DNA from: DASPOF01 sp035626155
Lineage (GTDB): Bacteria; Desulfobacterota; Binatia; Binatales; Binataceae
Assembly (NCBI GenBank): GCA_035626155.1
Contig: DASPOF010000039.1
Span: 1-34,191, forward strand
DNA: 34,191 nt
Direction of reading: 5' to 3'
Shown here: piece after piece, positions 24,808-34,191 of the stretch
Numbering within the stretch: the first letter of the stretch is position 1
Layout of the letters: every line of letters begins with the position of its first letter
Notes under the pieces: generated by a model
Database searches by the model: none
What the model was told of the DNA's origin: nothing
What the model saw: the letters and a program-made list of their open reading frames with translations, nothing else
Program-made: the position numbers and the translations under genes

Positions 24808-27800
24808 TCAGATGCCCGCCGCGGGCTCCATTGGCGGAGGCAGCCGGTCGGCCAACCGCAGCCTGCGATGGCACAGGTAGATGAGCACCGGTTGCAGCAA
24901 CCGGGTCAGGATCATAATCGCCAGCGCGCCGCCGATTACCACGATCGCAAGCGGCCTCTGCGCTTGCGCTCCGATTCGCGTGGACAGCGCCGCGGGCAGC
25001 AGTCCCACGCAATCAACCATCTCGGTCATGATGATCGCGCGGAACCGGCGATCCGACCCCATGATGATCGATTCCAGGAACGGATGGCCTTCCTGCCACA
25101 ACTGGCGGATGTAGAAGCTCAGCAGAATACCGTCCATCACGGCGATGCCGAAGATCGAGATGAAGCCGACCGCGGCCGAGATGCTGAATGGCGTGCCCGT
25201 CACAAAGAGCGCGAGAATTCCGCCCAGGCAGGCCACCGGGAGCTGCGCCATGATGATCAGGGTGTCGATGAACGAGGTGGTCGCGCTGTACAACACGCCC
25301 ATGATCAGCAGCAGCGCGAACGGCACGACCACCATCAAGCGGCGGTTGGCGGCCTGCAGTTCGCCGTACTCGCCTGTCCATTCGAGATGGATGCCCTCGG
25401 GCAGATGAATTTCTTTACCGATGCGCTGCCTGGCCTCGGTAACCGCGCCCGCCAGGTCGCGGCCGGTCACCGAAAAGCGCAACGGCACGTAACGTTGAAG
25501 GTCACCGCGGTAAATGAAAGACGCGCCTTCGACGGCTTCGACCCTGGCGATTTGCCCAAGCGGAATATTGCCCCCGGCCGGAACGTTGATCCGGATGTTG
25601 CGCATCGCCTCGACGCTCTTGCGATACTCGGGCTTCCATCGCACGACCAGGTTGAAGCGCTGGTCGCCCTCGAGTACCTGCGTCAAGGCCTGCCCGCCGA
25701 TCGCGGCCTGCACGATCGCTGAGACATCGCCGGAGTTGAGGCCAAAGCGAGCAGCGGCCGCGCGGTCGGGCTTAATCACAATGTTGGGTTGCCCGAGCGA
25801 CCTGTACACGAATACGTCGGTGATGCCGCGAATGCCCCGGAGCACCTCGGCGATTCGGTTGGCGAGCGATTCGTCGGTGTCCAGATCGTAACCGAACACC
25901 TTGACTGCATTCGCTCCCGCCTTGACGCCCGACAGCGCCTCGTCGACGTTGTCCTCGATATTCTGCGAGAACGAAAAGCCTGCGCCGGGGAATTTGCGGC
26001 GCAGTTGCGCGTCCATATCGCTTACCAGCCGGTCCTTGGTCATCCCCGGCGGCCACTCAGAGTCGGGCTTCAAATCCACCGAGAGCTCGATGTTGAAGAA
26101 GCCGGTGGTCTCGGTCCCGTCATCGGGGCGGCCGAGCTGCGAGACCACGGTGGTCACCTCGGGATATGAGAGGAAAACCTGCCGGATCTCGCTCACCAGC
26201 TTGGCACCGTGCTCGAGTGATGTAGTGGAGGGCAGAATCGCGTGCGCCCAGATATTGCCCTCCTCGAGCTTTGGCAGGAACTGTCCGCCAAGGCGCGGAA
26301 ACAGCGAGAATCCAGCCGCGATCGTCACGACGATCATCGCAAGCGTCAGGCGCGGCCGATTGAGGATCCACACGAAGACGCCATGATAGAACCGCCGGAC
26401 GGCTTCCCATATCGGATTGTGCGCCTCGTGCACGCCTTTGGCGAAAACGTAGGAGGCGAGCACCGGCGAGAGCGTGACCGCGAGCAGGATGGCCGTCCCC
26501 AGCGCATATGCGTAGGTGTGCGACATCGGCGAAAAGATCGCGCCCTCGACTCCACGCATCGTGAACAGCGGCAGGAAGGCGATTATGAAGATGACCGTGG
26601 AAAACAGCATCGGGCCGCCGACTTCCTGCGCGGCCAGCAGGATTCTCCCGTACGTACTTTCGTGCGCGAGTTCCTCCGCCGTCAGATGGCGGTAGATGTT
26701 CTCCATCACGATGACGGTCGAGTCGATGATGATTCCGAAGTCGATCGCGCCGAGCGAGATCAGATTGGCCGGCGTGTTCCCGACGTGCATCAGCACGAAC
26801 GCCCCGCACAGCGCGAGCGGGATATTGATCGCGGCCACCACTGCCGCGCGCAGATTGCCTAAAAAGAAAATCAGGACGAGGAACACCAGCGCGATCCCGA
26901 CCGTGACGTTTTCGAGCACCGTCCTGAGCGTGGTGTGGACCAAGCCGGTGCGGTCGTAGTACGGGACCATCTTGTAGCCCGCCGGCATGATCCCGGAGGT
27001 ATTGAGTTCGCCGACCTTCTTCTCGACGCCCGCCAGCGTCTGGAGCGTGTTGCTCCCCTTGCGCATCAGGACGATGCCCTCGACCACTTCGCTCTGGTTG
27101 TTCATCCCGACGATGCCGAGCCGCGGCGCGTAACCAACCTCGACGTCGGCCACGTTGGAGACCTTGATCGGAGTCGATTTGTTCGCCGCCAGCACGACGT
27201 TGCGGATGTCATCGAGCGAGTGGATGAGTCCGATTCCGCGCACGTCGAACGCCTGCTCGCCGACGGTAAGATAATTCCCGCCGGCGTTGATGTTCGCGTT
27301 CTGAATCGAGCTGATTAGAGTTGAAAGAGGAACCGCGTAATAGCTGAGCTTCTGGGGATCGACGTCGACGTGGTATTCCTTCGTCAGGCCGCCGAAGCCG
27401 GACACGTCGATCACGCCGGGAACCGTCTTGAGCTGTTTCTCGCAGATCCAGTCCTCGACGCTCTTTTCCTTGATCAGGTCATGGTCCAGCCCCTGGACCG
27501 TGTAGCGATAGATCTCGCCAATCGGATTTTCGGGCGAGATGCCGGGCTGGAGGCCCTGCGGGAGCGTGATGAAAGTCAGTTGATTGATGGTCTGGATGCG
27601 ATCCTGCTCGTAGTCGCTGTCCCAATCGAAATAGAGCCGGATGTCCGACAGCCCGTAGAGCGAGATCGATTCCATCGCCTGCAAGTGCAGCATCCCGGAC
27701 AGGCCGTACTCCGAAGGCACCGTCACCAGTTTCTCGACTTCCTCGGCGCTGAACCCGTTGGGCAGAGTCAGCACCTCGACCATCGGCTGGACCGGATCGG

Positions 27801-27918
27801 GATAGGCCTCGATGTCAAGGCTGTTGAAGGAGTAAATTCCAGCCAGCACGAGCACGAGCGCGAGCCCAAGGACTATGACGCGTTCGCGCAGCGCCAGCGC
27901 CATCAACGCCTGGATCAT
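24808..27918 (-). CDS. Heavy-metal-type RND efflux pump (CzcA/CusA family)
   Basis: This is the inner-membrane proton-driven pump of a tripartite efflux system. The 1036 residues and two large periplasmic loops (about 35-335 and 535-865) match the family. TM4 carries D393, D399 and E406 in AIDFGIIIDSTVIVMEN, with the same spacing as the proton-relay residues D402, D408 and E415 of CzcA. This places it with the HME group rather than drug-type (HAE1) pumps, although DST replaces the usual DGA. GAIFSPMSHTYAYALG is another family landmark. The start is 42 bp after the adaptor's stop. No outer-membrane factor (CusC/TolC) or metal-responsive regulator is in the window, so the metal cannot be named. 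Confidence 0.9.
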   Translation of the reverse strand: MIQALMALALRERVIVLGLALVLVLAGIYSFNSLDIEAYPDPVQPMVEVLTLPNGFSAEEVEKLVTVPSEYGLSGMLHLQAMESISLYGLSDIRLYFDWDSDYEQDRIQTINQLTFITLPQGLQPGISPENPIGEIYRYTVQGLDHDLIKEKSVEDWICEKQLKTVPGVIDVSGFGGLTKEYHVDVDPQKLSYYAVPLSTLISSIQNANINAGGNYLTVGEQAFDVRGIGLIHSLDDIRNVVLAANKSTPIKVSNVADVEVGYAPRLGIVGMNNQSEVVEGIVLMRKGSNTLQTLAGVEKKVGELNTSGIMPAGYKMVPYYDRTGLVHTTLRTVLENVTVGIALVFLVLIFFLGNLRAAVVAAINIPLALCGAFVLMHVGNTPANLISLGAIDFGIIIDSTVIVMENIYRHLTAEELAHESTYGRILLAAQEVGGPMLFSTVIFIIAFLPLFTMRGVEGAIFSPMSHTYAYALGTAILLAVTLSPVLASYVFAKGVHEAHNPIWEAVRRFYHGVFVWILNRPRLTLAMIVVTIAAGFSLFPRLGGQFLPKLEEGNIWAHAILPSTTSLEHGAKLVSEIRQVFLSYPEVTTVVSQLGRPDDGTETTGFFNIELSVDLKPDSEWPPGMTKDRLVSDMDAQLRRKFPGAGFSFSQNIEDNVDEALSGVKAGANAVKVFGYDLDTDESLANRIAEVLRGIRGITDVFVYRSLGQPNIVIKPDRAAAARFGLNSGDVSAIVQAAIGGQALTQVLEGDQRFNLVVRWKPEYRKSVEAMRNIRINVPAGGNIPLGQIARVEAVEGASFIYRGDLQRYVPLRFSVTGRDLAGAVTEARQRIGKEIHLPEGIHLEWTGEYGELQAANRRLMVVVPFALLLIMGVLYSATTSFIDTLIIMAQLPVACLGGILALFVTGTPFSISAAVGFISIFGIAVMDGILLSFYIRQLWQEGHPFLESIIMGSDRRFRAIIMTEMVDCVGLLPAALSTRIGAQAQRPLAIVVIGGALAIMILTRLLQPVLIYLCHRRLRLADRLPPPMEPAAGI

Positions 27919-27960
27919 CGTTTGCCCGCGACCGTGGGGGCGGCCGGGAAGATGGCCGCG

Positions 27961-29106
27961 CTAGAACCTGTCAGCATGCGCCTCGTGCCAGAGCGCGTTG
28001 ACCTGGATCGTTTCGCCGGTCACGACGTGATCGCCGGCCTTGAGGCCGGACAACACGCGCGCGAATCCTTCCTTGTTCCACGAGCCGATCGCAATCTTCC
28101 TGCGCTCGATGCGGTTTTCGCCGGCTTCGACGTAAACGTAGTAACTGTCGGTCTCGAAAATGAGCGCGTCCTCCGGAATGATGAGCGCCGTCCCGGCCTG
28201 CGTGACAATCTTCACGCGCGCGAGCATCTGCGGCTTGAGTGCGCCGTCCGGATTACTGATTTCGCATCGGATTTGCGCCGTGTGGGTATTGGGGTCGATG
28301 GCCGGGCTGATGCGCGCGACGACACCCTTGAACGCCCGGTCCGGATAAGCCATCGTGACCGCCTCTAAAGGCTGGCCGAGCTTCACGCGCGCAAGGTCGT
28401 CCTCGTAGATGTCGCCGGTAATCCAGACCTTATCGAGCGTGCCAAGCGAGTAGAGCGCGTCGCCGGGATTCACCGCCGCCCCGCGCACCGCCTTGTTCTC
28501 GACCACCGTGCCGCTGATCGGGGCGCGCATCGTGAAGGTCGGAGCGGCGGACTTGATCGTCGCGATCTGGTCGGGCTCGATGCCAAGCAGGGCGAGCTTG
28601 CGAATGGCCGCCTCGACCATCGCCTTCCCGAACGCGTCGTCCTCGTCGCTGGCCGCACCTATCCTGGACGACATCAGCTTGGCCTGCAGATACTCGGCTT
28701 CGGCGGTCATGAAATCAGGGCTGTATAAAGTCAGGATAGATTGCCCGCGCCGCACGGTGTCCCATTGCGAGACGCGGACCTCCTCGATTCGCCCGGAAAC
28801 CCGCGAAATTATCGATGACACCCGGCGGTCATCGAACGTGACCTGCCCGGAGGTCTCCAGTACGTTCGACGGCGCCGTCTGAATGACCTCGGTGATCGTC
28901 AGGCCGGGGAGCTGATTGGCTGTAAGCTGCATCAGTTCGGGACCTGTACTCTGCTGAACCAGGTGCGGCAGAGGGGCGGCCGGTTGCTCGGTCGCGGCGC
29001 TTTCCTTGGGCTCGCGGCCGCATCCGCCGGCGGCGCCCACGATGAGCGCGAGCAGCGCCAGCGCAAGCGCCCTGCAATGCGCGGTGGCGATCGACGGGAT
29101 TCTCAT
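27961..29106 (-). CDS. RND periplasmic adaptor lipoprotein (CusB/CzcB/HlyD family)
   Basis: A 381-residue membrane-fusion protein that links the pump to an outer-membrane channel. The N-terminus is a lipoprotein signal: charged start, hydrophobic run and lipobox AAGGC with C29. Next come a biotinyl-lipoyl half-motif (SGRIEEVRVSQWDTVRRGQ, about 104-122), a short helical hairpin (about 130-180), the second lipoyl half (RAPISGTVVENKAVRGAAVNPG, given here in two parts: RAPISGTVVENK and AVRGAAVNPG), and beta-barrel and membrane-proximal domains containing DKVWITGDIYEDDLARVKLGQ. A strong ribosome site (GGAGGAAA, six bases before the ATG) fixes the start. The metal-binding methionines of CusB are not obvious. 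It is co-transcribed with the pump 42 bp downstream. Confidence 0.9.
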   Translation of the reverse strand: MRIPSIATAHCRALALALLALIVGAAGGCGREPKESAATEQPAAPLPHLVQQSTGPELMQLTANQLPGLTITEVIQTAPSNVLETSGQVTFDDRRVSSIISRVSGRIEEVRVSQWDTVRRGQSILTLYSPDFMTAEAEYLQAKLMSSRIGAASDEDDAFGKAMVEAAIRKLALLGIEPDQIATIKSAAPTFTMRAPISGTVVENKAVRGAAVNPGDALYSLGTLDKVWITGDIYEDDLARVKLGQPLEAVTMAYPDRAFKGVVARISPAIDPNTHTAQIRCEISNPDGALKPQMLARVKIVTQAGTALIIPEDALIFETDSYYVYVEAGENRIERRKIAIGSWNKEGFARVLSGLKAGDHVVTGETIQVNALWHEAHADRF

Positions 29107-29390
29107 CGCAGGTTTCCTCCGGCCGCTTGCTCCTGAATCATTTTCCCGGCCAGAAATTAATCTATTACCTCAACAGATAATCCTAGCGCGCATCACTCCC
29201 CTGGTGGAACGCGCCAAGTGGAATTTTCTTCATTTTTCGGCGCGCTGGCGGATTTACGGCTTACAAGACGAGACGCGCGCAAGCAGTCGGCATCCAATTA
29301 AATCGATTCGTGCCCGTTAGGGGAAGCGGGGTCGCGACTGAGGGTCGGCCGGCGGTGCCACGGGCCCAGCAGGCACTCAAAGACGGGGGC
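29107..29390 (-). promoter_or_regulatory. Upstream region of the efflux operon
   Basis: This 284-bp gap separates the cytochrome gene from the adaptor gene on the same strand. It contains the adaptor's ribosome site (29111-29120) and an AT-rich island at about 29145-29190 in otherwise GC-rich DNA, including a loose inverted repeat ATTA...TAAT. A metal-responsive promoter is expected there, but I cannot define -35 and -10 elements. The stretch ACTGAGGGTC at about 29338 resembles the edge of the repeats near clpB. Confidence 0.35.
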
Positions 29391-29957
29391 TCAGCGAGGA
29401 GCACCCTTTGCGCTTGCCGCGACCGGGTGCTGGAGCGATCGCACGTAGAGCACGACCTGCCAGCGCTCGGATGCCGACATCGCATCGGCGTACGAGGGCA
29501 TCAATTGGACCCCGTCGCGAATCGCCCCGTAGATGTACCCATCGGGACGGTCCTTGCTGTCGCCCGTCACCAGGTTCTTGGGCTGATCCTTGAGGAGAAA
29601 CGCGACCGAGCCGTTGCCCACGCCCGTTTCACCGTGGCACGGCGCGCAAGTGTTGGTGAAGATCTCCTTGCCGTGCGCAAGATTTTCGGGCGTCGGCTGT
29701 AGCGGGTTGTGCATCTTGATCGCAGCCTGATCGATACTCATCGGCGGCTCGCCGCCGTGGGCGGGCAGAGTATCTGACGGCATCACGCGCGGCGCCTGCG
29801 AGAACGATTGGACCGCGGCTTCGCGGTACATGTCGATGCTCCACGGGAACGAGTACGCGGGCCGCGCAGCCGCAAGACTCGCACACGCGAATGCGAGCGA
29901 TAACGCGGCGCTGAGCCCCATGCGCCCGACGAACACTGAAGACCTGGCCGGATTCAC
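29391..29957 (-). CDS. Monoheme c-type cytochrome, ActE-like
   Basis: An exported cytochrome of about 188 residues with one heme site: CAPCH, preceded by LAHGKEIFTNT and followed by GETGVGNG, with a later LMPSYADAM providing the methionine heme ligand. A signal peptide covers the hydrophobic run GLSAALSLAFACASLAAA up to ARPAYS. After cleavage, SFPWSIDMYREAAVQSF, then GGEPPMSID and HNPLQPTPENLAHG, look like the small ActE cytochrome of alternative complex III, as far as I recall that family. No other act genes are present, so it is an orphan here. The GTG at 29957 is preferred because GAGG lies five to eight bases upstream; the frame also opens at 29993. It lies 284 bp before the efflux adaptor gene. 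Periplasmic electron transfer is the likely role; its partner is unknown. Confidence 0.82.
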   Translation of the reverse strand: MNPARSSVFVGRMGLSAALSLAFACASLAAARPAYSFPWSIDMYREAAVQSFSQAPRVMPSDTLPAHGGEPPMSIDQAAIKMHNPLQPTPENLAHGKEIFTNTCAPCHGETGVGNGSVAFLLKDQPKNLVTGDSKDRPDGYIYGAIRDGVQLMPSYADAMSASERWQVVLYVRSLQHPVAASAKGAPR

Positions 29958-30111
29958 AATCACCTCATCCCGACCACCAATCCAACCACACACGTCTTCT
30001 TATGCGCAACGCACAATCAGCGACGGGTAGTGGGCGGTTTTGGGTGGCCTGCCTATGGAGGCTCACCAACTCGATGTGAAATCGGGTGCGCCGCTTGCGG
30101 ACAATCTGAGC

Positions 30112-30137
30112 CCTCTCCCTGTGATCAATGGGAGAGG
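30112..30137. repeat. REP-like palindrome CCTCTCCC...GGGAGAGG
   Basis: Perfect 8-bp arms with a 10-nt loop. The arm sequence is shared with the other palindromes on both sides of clpB, which marks it as a family of dispersed extragenic repeats. Confidence 0.7.
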
Positions 30138-30202
30138 CCCGCGCTCGCCGAGGACCTCCGCCAAGGCGATATCACCACCGCCGCGGCGCGTGCTTGGTTT
30201 TT

Positions 30203-30271
30203 CCCTCTCCCCGACGGGGAGAAGATAAAGTGAGGGTCCTTTCGCAGCGCGCTCGCCATTTCGAGCGCGCG
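30203..30271. repeat. Composite palindromic repeat, copy A (left of clpB)
   Basis: Two palindromes in fixed order: TCTCCCC-GAC-GGGGAGA, a linker containing GTGAGGGTCCT, then GCGCGCTCG-CCATTT-CGAGCGCGC. The same order, linker and second palindrome occur at 33229-33295 on the other side of clpB in the same orientation. The element is about 70 bp and codes for nothing. Confidence 0.72.
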
Positions 30272-30343
30272 ATTAAAGTACTGCCTGCGCGGTTGTCCGG
30301 TCACAGATTCGCGGCGCACCAGACATCCGCGCCGCGAAGCGGT

Positions 30344-30400
30344 CCCTCTCCCCCACCCTCTCCCAGCAATAGGGAGAGGGCTCAGAATACTGAGGGTCCG
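30344..30400. repeat. REP-like palindrome near the clpB stop
   Basis: The core is CCCTCTCCC (30356-30364) and GGGAGAGGG (30372-30380), perfect 9-bp arms with a 7-nt loop, with an extra CCCTCTCCCC just before and TGAGGGTCC just after. It lies about 48 bp downstream of the clpB stop and could also act as a 3' mRNA hairpin, but there is no T run. Confidence 0.7.
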
Positions 30401-30427
30401 GCCGACGGCAAATGATCGTCGCCGCGA

Positions 30428-33040
<2,613 letters not shown>

Positions 33041-33175
33041 ACCCGTGGTGCCGGTCCCTCCGGATTCAAGGTAATCATTCCGGGGCATTCGGCAACCGAC
33101 CGGTTATGGCGGGCGCGCCGTCGTTGCTGGATTAGCTTGAGTTTAGTGGGGCAGGCCGCCGTGCCCGCCGTCGAT

Positions 33176-33197
33176 GCGCGGGCCTCCTCGCCCGCGC
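33176..33197. repeat. GC-rich hairpin GCGCGGGC-CTCCTC-GCCCGCGC
   Basis: Perfect 8-bp arms and a 6-nt loop, about 135 bp upstream of the clpB start. The surrounding text (GCCGCC, GCCCGCCGTCGATGC before it and CACC after it) looks like another dispersed repeat type rather than a terminator, as no T run follows on either strand. Confidence 0.5.
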
Positions 33198-33228
33198 CAC
33201 CTTCAACTCTTCTCCGTCTTTTCTAACT

Positions 33229-33295
33229 CCTCTCCCGGACCGGGAGAGGTTAGGGTGAGGGTCCTCAGCGTCGCGCGCTCGCCTAGGAGCGCTCG
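33229..33295. repeat. Composite palindromic repeat, copy B (right of clpB)
   Basis: CCTCTCCCGG-A-CCGGGAGAGG, linker with GTGAGGGTCCT (33255-33265, identical to copy A over 11 bp), then GCGCTC-GCCTAG-GAGCGC. Arm and loop sequences differ from copy A while pairing is kept, which is the compensating change expected of a conserved structure. Confidence 0.72.
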
Positions 33296-33381
33296 ACATA
33301 TGATTCCGATCGCAGCCACGGATGCAGAATCCTTAGCCCGCGCCGCAAACGATGCGTCGGTCCATAATGACCCTTACCTTG

Positions 33382-33421
33382 CCTCTCCCTTGTAGGGAGA
33401 GGGATTGGAGAAGGGAGAGGG
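33382..33421. repeat. REP-like palindrome inside a gene remnant
   Basis: CCTCTCCC-TTGTA-GGGAGAGG is followed by GATTGGAGAAGGGAGAGGG, the common extragenic form of this repeat family. Read on the minus strand it replaces the 3' part of the remnant frame at 33427-33579. Confidence 0.65.
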
Positions 33422-33426
33422 CCGGC

Positions 33427-33579
33427 GGCCTGCGCTTGCGCCGCATTCACCAGCCCGATCGTGGACCCGCTCGCATCGATCAGCGGCACCCAGGTCGTAG
33501 TGGTCGCGGAATTAGTATACGCGCCCGCCAGCGCTCCGCCCCTGGTACCACGGGCTCTTCCACTGATGGTTTTGGCCAC
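33427..33579 (-). pseudogene. Gene remnant, possibly RHS/YD-repeat-like
   Basis: The minus-strand frame encodes about 51 residues, including TTTWVPLIDASGSTIGLVN, a sequence that looks like real protein. It resembles the 'D..GST.glV' block found near the C-terminal core of RHS/YD-repeat proteins, usually followed by a TYTYDP motif. Here that motif is absent, and the frame runs instead into the palindromic repeat at 33382-33421 (translated as PSPIPLPTRERQGK). The N-terminal side is also missing; the upstream frame ends at the neighbouring gene's stop. So it looks like a broken piece of a larger gene. Family assignment is from memory and weak; the fragment could also be an unrelated remnant. Confidence 0.35.
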
Positions 33580-33589
33580 TCAGCGTTGG

Positions 33590-33985
33590 TTACAAAGGTA
33601 GCGATTTGAGCGCTCTATAGGTCACACCGCCGGAATAAGCCAAAAGCGCGACCGCCGGTCCAAACATGGAGAAGAGTGCAAAATAGCCAGCCCGGGCCAG
33701 TGTGATCAGCGCCATAACACCCAATACTGCTTGCCAGATCGTCAAGCACTGCACCTGGCGTCTCAGGGCCCCGGATCGCCTGATCTCCTGTGGCAGGTCG
33801 GTCCAACAAATTACATATAGGAAAATTGCGTTTCCAAACGCAACTATATGCCAGCGGAGCACCGGGGCAGCCGGATTAAGCCACTCATAGCCGAATGCGA
33901 AAACCGCGCCAACCACAAATACCACACTAGCTACAAGGAACACAAAAAGTCCCACAGCGATAAGCTTTTCATATTTAGGCGTCAT
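33590..33985 (-). CDS. Small four-helix membrane protein, unknown
   Basis: A 131-residue protein with four hydrophobic segments (about 9-31, 43-61, 82-98 and 101-122) joined by short polar loops; the middle loop (DLPQEIRRSGALRRQ) is charged and probably cytoplasmic. A ribosome site GAGG lies about eight bases before the ATG at 33985. Base composition is near 50% GC, clearly lower than the ~65% of the neighbouring genes, with more A/T-ending codons, which suggests recent acquisition. It is followed after 10 bp by the gene remnant. I do not recognise a family. No function can be assigned. Confidence 0.65.
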   Translation of the reverse strand: MTPKYEKLIAVGLFVFLVASVVFVVGAVFAFGYEWLNPAAPVLRWHIVAFGNAIFLYVICWTDLPQEIRRSGALRRQVQCLTIWQAVLGVMALITLARAGYFALFSMFGPAVALLAYSGGVTYRALKSLPL

Positions 33986-34191
33986 TGTAGACCCTCGTTG
34001 GGCATCAGCCTCCTACTTGGTCCTCCCAATGGCGACTTGGGGTACGCTGCACCGTAACACATCCCCACTCCACCTAAATAAGTACCGCATGTGATCGCGG
34101 CGGCTACGCATGCCGGAGGAGCCAGAAAGATGCGCGGGTGGCCGCGCCACCTTCTATGTATCAGCTAGCCGGCAGTTTCGCGAGGGCCGAC
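33986..34191. other. Right-hand end without a gene
   Basis: About 206 bp with no convincing coding sequence. It contains a small inverted repeat, GGTGGC-CGC-GCCACC (34137-34151), and an AT-richer part next to the membrane protein gene that should hold its promoter. Confidence 0.45.

Larger units (their letters stand above)
29958..30427. other. 470-bp intergenic region filled with palindromic repeats
   Basis: No convincing gene lies between the cytochrome start and the clpB stop. Short open frames here consist of translated repeat sequence. The stretch holds three REP-like palindromes, listed separately, and a possible promoter area for the cytochrome near its right-hand side, in which no clear hexamers were found. 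Confidence 0.6.
33041..33426. other. clpB upstream region with several palindromic repeats
   Basis: No gene is convincing in this 386-bp stretch. It must contain the clpB promoter on the minus strand, but I find no clear heat-shock sigma site (CTTGAA-type) or CIRCE inverted repeat. A GC-rich hairpin, a composite repeat and a CCTCTCCC palindrome occupy most of it and are listed separately. Confidence 0.55.

Noticed and set aside
30112..30400. CRISPR array
   Set aside because: The repeated units are palindromes of unequal length with irregular spacing and no cas genes; they fit REP-like elements.

Overview
The window comes from a GC-rich Gram-negative chromosome. The left edge holds the 5' half of a 16S rRNA gene on the minus strand. 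Its helix around E. coli position 385-402 matches 17 of 18 bases of the classical deltaproteobacterial probe SRB385. Together with hopanoid genes, an ActE-like cytochrome and an AAA_32-type Lon protease, this suggests a deltaproteobacterial-grade or Binatota/Acidobacteriota-like lineage. That placement is inference: no database search was possible.

Layout. 1-1292: partial 16S rRNA, its leader (boxA, hairpin) and a likely extended -10 promoter. 1293-4610: a tiny membrane ORF, an MFS transporter translationally coupled to an orphan RskA-like membrane protein, and class I DAHP synthase. 4784-11480: a plus-strand run of four large polytopic GT-C-like proteins (GT87/DUF2029, two tandem paralogues of exactly equal length, a PMT/YfhO-like protein); the last three are joined by ATGA overlaps. 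11477-15828: a minus-strand operon hsp20 - Lon-like protease - pncB. 15948-18260: universal stress protein with a textbook terminator, then gamma-glutamyltranspeptidase. 18257-24791: ArnT-like GT-C transferase, HpnL/YbhN-like membrane protein, HpnJ radical SAM enzyme, HpnI glycosyltransferase and an EamA/DMT-type transporter. 24808-29957: metal-type RND pump and its lipoprotein adaptor, plus a monoheme cytochrome c resembling ActE. 30428-33040: clpB, flanked on both sides by REP-like palindromic repeats. 33427-34191: a gene remnant overrun by such a repeat, a small AT-richer membrane protein gene, and an empty end.

How the genes work together. The strongest theme is the envelope. HpnI and HpnJ are known bacteriohopanetetrol side-chain enzymes (glycosylation and cyclitol formation). 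Here they sit with an ArnT-like lipid-linked sugar transferase, an HpnL-like membrane protein and an EamA transporter, which resembles the logic of the Arn (aminoarabinose) pathway applied to hopanoids. HpnK, the deacetylase expected between HpnI and HpnJ chemistry, is not in the window. The GT-C cluster at 4784-11480 probably builds another surface glycan. A second theme is proteostasis: Hsp20, a Lon-like protease with a lost P-loop, ClpB and a universal stress protein lie within 18 kb.

The features most worth a second look are the Arn-like hopanoid decoration cluster with a shared upstream motif, the P-loop-less Lon-like protease in an Hsp20/NAD-salvage operon, the exact tandem GT-C duplication, the 16S EUB338-site variant, and the composite palindromic repeats around clpB.
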